DNA from: JBEBXQ01 sp040391535
Lineage (GTDB): Bacteria; Bacteroidota; Bacteroidia; Cytophagales; Spirosomataceae
NCBI GenBank assembly: GCA_040391535.1
Contig: JBEBXQ010000038.1
Span: forward strand, 1-32,913
Length of the DNA stretch: 32,913 nucleotides
Reading direction: 5' to 3'
Shown here: positions 31,364 through 32,913 of the stretch, piece after piece
How the letters are laid out: each line of letters begins with the position of its first letter
Numbering within the stretch: position 1 is the stretch's first letter
Translations under genes and position numbers: made by a program
The notes under the pieces: model-generated
The model's database searches: none
Told to the model about the DNA's origin: nothing
Seen by the model: only the letters and a program-made list of their open reading frames with translations

Positions 31364-32908
31364 ATGAGTAAGATACTTATGAGCACCTTATTGAGTGGGT
31401 TCTTCTTTTTTACAACAGGATTTGCCCAGAGTAAAAATCCTGCACTGCCCAATATTATTGTTTTTTTGGTGGATGATATGGGATGGCAGGATACATCTCT
31501 GCCATTCTGGACGCAGCAAACGGACCTGAACAAAAGGTATCATACCCCCCATATGCAACGGATGGCTGCCAATGGGATCAAATTTACCAATGCCTATGCC
31601 ATGTCAGTTTGTACACCTTCCAGAGTAAGCCTCATGACCGGTGTCAACGCGATGCATCACAGGGTGACGCACTGGACAAATCCTCAGCAGAATATTAATA
31701 CTGATTACCCGGATTCTCTGCTGACGCACGTTCCATGGAATATCAATGGGTTCAGTCCGGTGGCAGGGGCAGAACGGACTTTTTACGGAACACCGTTGCC
31801 CGCTTTACTGAAAAGCCATGGTTATGCTACAATTTTAAGTGGAAAAGCGCATTTCGGTTCTGCCGGTACTCCCGGATCAGATCCGCGGAATCTGGGCTTT
31901 GATGTGAATATTGGCGGTAGCTCCATCGGTCATCCGGCCAGTTATTACGGAAAAGACAATTACGACCGCCCTGTCAATGGCAAACCACACCGTAATGCTG
32001 TTCCCGGGCTGGAAAAATATCATGGAACAGAGGTATTCCTGACAGATGCCCTTACCTGGGAAGCACTCAAAGCAGTCGATCAGTCCAGACAGGCGGATAA
32101 ACCATTTTTTCTGTATTTGTCGCATTATGCAGTACACACACCATTGCAGGCAGATCCCCGTTACGTGGAAAAATACCTGAATGCAGGATTGGATCCGATT
32201 GAGGCTAACTACGCGTCACTTGTAGAAGGAATGGATAAAAGCCTGGGAGAGGTTCTTGACTATCTTGAAAAGCATAATCTTGCAGAAAATACACTTATTC
32301 TTTTCATGTCAGATAATGGAGGTTTAAGTACGCCGCCACTCCGCGGAGGAGAAGGATATACGCATAACCTGCCGCTGAAAGCCGGGAAAGGCTCGGTTTA
32401 TGAAGGGGGAATCCGGGTGCCTATGATCGCACAATGGCCAGCGGTGATTAAGCCGGGTAGTGTAACAGACCAATATGTAATTGTGGAAGATTTCTTTCCT
32501 ACCATACTGGAAGTGGCCGGCATTAAAAAGCCTGATGTAATTCAGAAAGTAGATGGAAAAAGTTTCGCTAAGTTGTTCAGTAACCCTGCTTACAGGAATA
32601 AGAAAAGAGGGCTTGTGTGGCATCATCCCCATCGCTGGATACCTGATGAAGGACCCAATATTTCATGGGCAAGTGCGTACCGGAAAGGAGACTGGAAAGT
32701 GGTATATGACTATGTTGCACAAAAACTTGAACTTTTTAATCTAAAAGATGATATAGGGGAGCAGAAAGACCTTTCCGTTAAAGAACCGAAGAAACTGAAG
32801 ACAATGGCCGATGAATTTACGCGGATTCTTAAAGAGGGAAATGCTCAGATGCCGTCTTATAGAATCAATGGTCAAAACGTACTATGGCCGAATGAGATTT
32901 TGAAATAA
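31364..32908 (+). CDS. Secreted sulfatase (formylglycine-type, arylsulfatase A family)
   Basis: The enzyme would remove sulfate esters, probably from sulfated polysaccharide in the periplasm or outside. The 514-residue protein has a signal peptide ending near TTGFAQ (17-22). Metal-site residues Asp37 and Asp38 are seen in FLVDDMGWQD. The sulfatase signature CTPSRVSLMTG has Cys83, which is converted to formylglycine by a maturation enzyme not in this window. GKAHFG and MSDNGG supply further active-site residues. The gene is complete and ends 5 bp before the window edge. No SusC/SusD or glycoside hydrolase is visible beside it, so membership of a polysaccharide locus depends on the sequence to the right. 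Confidence 0.94.
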   Translation: MSKILMSTLLSGFFFFTTGFAQSKNPALPNIIVFLVDDMGWQDTSLPFWTQQTDLNKRYHTPHMQRMAANGIKFTNAYAMSVCTPSRVSLMTGVNAMHHRVTHWTNPQQNINTDYPDSLLTHVPWNINGFSPVAGAERTFYGTPLPALLKSHGYATILSGKAHFGSAGTPGSDPRNLGFDVNIGGSSIGHPASYYGKDNYDRPVNGKPHRNAVPGLEKYHGTEVFLTDALTWEALKAVDQSRQADKPFFLYLSHYAVHTPLQADPRYVEKYLNAGLDPIEANYASLVEGMDKSLGEVLDYLEKHNLAENTLILFMSDNGGLSTPPLRGGEGYTHNLPLKAGKGSVYEGGIRVPMIAQWPAVIKPGSVTDQYVIVEDFFPTILEVAGIKKPDVIQKVDGKSFAKLFSNPAYRNKKRGLVWHHPHRWIPDEGPNISWASAYRKGDWKVVYDYVAQKLELFNLKDDIGEQKDLSVKEPKKLKTMADEFTRILKEGNAQMPSYRINGQNVLWPNEILK

Positions 32909-32913
32909 GTATT

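Noticed and set aside
1..32913. CRISPR arrays, tRNA or rRNA genes, transposons or phage genes.
   Set aside because: I saw no regularly spaced repeats, no tRNA cloverleaf or rRNA sequence, and no transposase, integrase or phage structural protein among the coding frames.

Overview
The window reads as a chromosomal stretch of a Bacteroidota bacterium, most likely a member of the Cytophagales (Dyadobacter/Spirosoma-like). This is an inference from protein character: a Bacteroidota-type Ccm cluster, a HisB phosphatase-dehydratase fusion, a menaquinone-pathway MenB, many lipoproteins, and a formylglycine-type sulfatase. Start codons mostly lack strong Shine-Dalgarno sequences. Several genes are preceded by the Bacteroidota -7 box TAnnTTTG, sometimes with an upstream TTG. 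I see no rRNA, tRNA, insertion sequence, prophage or CRISPR array. Most of the window is ordinary core genome; the less described material lies in small genes and in structured intergenic DNA.

Layout. At 131-4905 (minus) is a cytochrome c maturation operon, ccmB-ccmC-ccmD-like-ccmE-ccmF, ending in a hairpin terminator. Upstream of it, 5063-5233 (minus) is an easily missed 56-residue single-pass membrane protein with its own terminator. At 5415-6908 (minus) is the bifunctional NAD(P)H-hydrate repair enzyme, whose -7 box lies inside a 12-bp perfect inverted repeat. At 6993-13611 (minus) is a complete four-gene RND efflux operon: TetR regulator, TolC-like outer membrane protein, lipoprotein adaptor and RND permease. 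A 387-bp spacer rich in inverted repeats separates it from the plus-strand genes.

From 13999 the plus strand carries a solitary hisB, then a 34-codon membrane micro-ORF with a near-consensus promoter and a strong terminator, then an unrecognised secreted 100-residue protein. A beta-carbonic anhydrase and SulP transporter pair follows, probably for inorganic carbon supply. A terminator directly abuts the next gene, dtd, which is followed by a MazG-like pyrophosphohydrolase and a YfiT/DinB-type protein. On the minus strand come rplS (with a structured leader), an enoyl-CoA hydratase-like protein and azurin. On the plus strand menB is followed by a tightly packed set: EVE-domain protein, secreted unknown protein, SAM methyltransferase and TPR lipoprotein.

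The right end holds the translation block thrS-infC-rpmI-rplT, a convergent NlpE-like lipoprotein gene, a 435-bp spacer, and a complete secreted sulfatase that ends five bases before the window edge. Envelope and respiratory functions (cytochrome c assembly, azurin, menaquinone) recur through the window but form separate transcription units.
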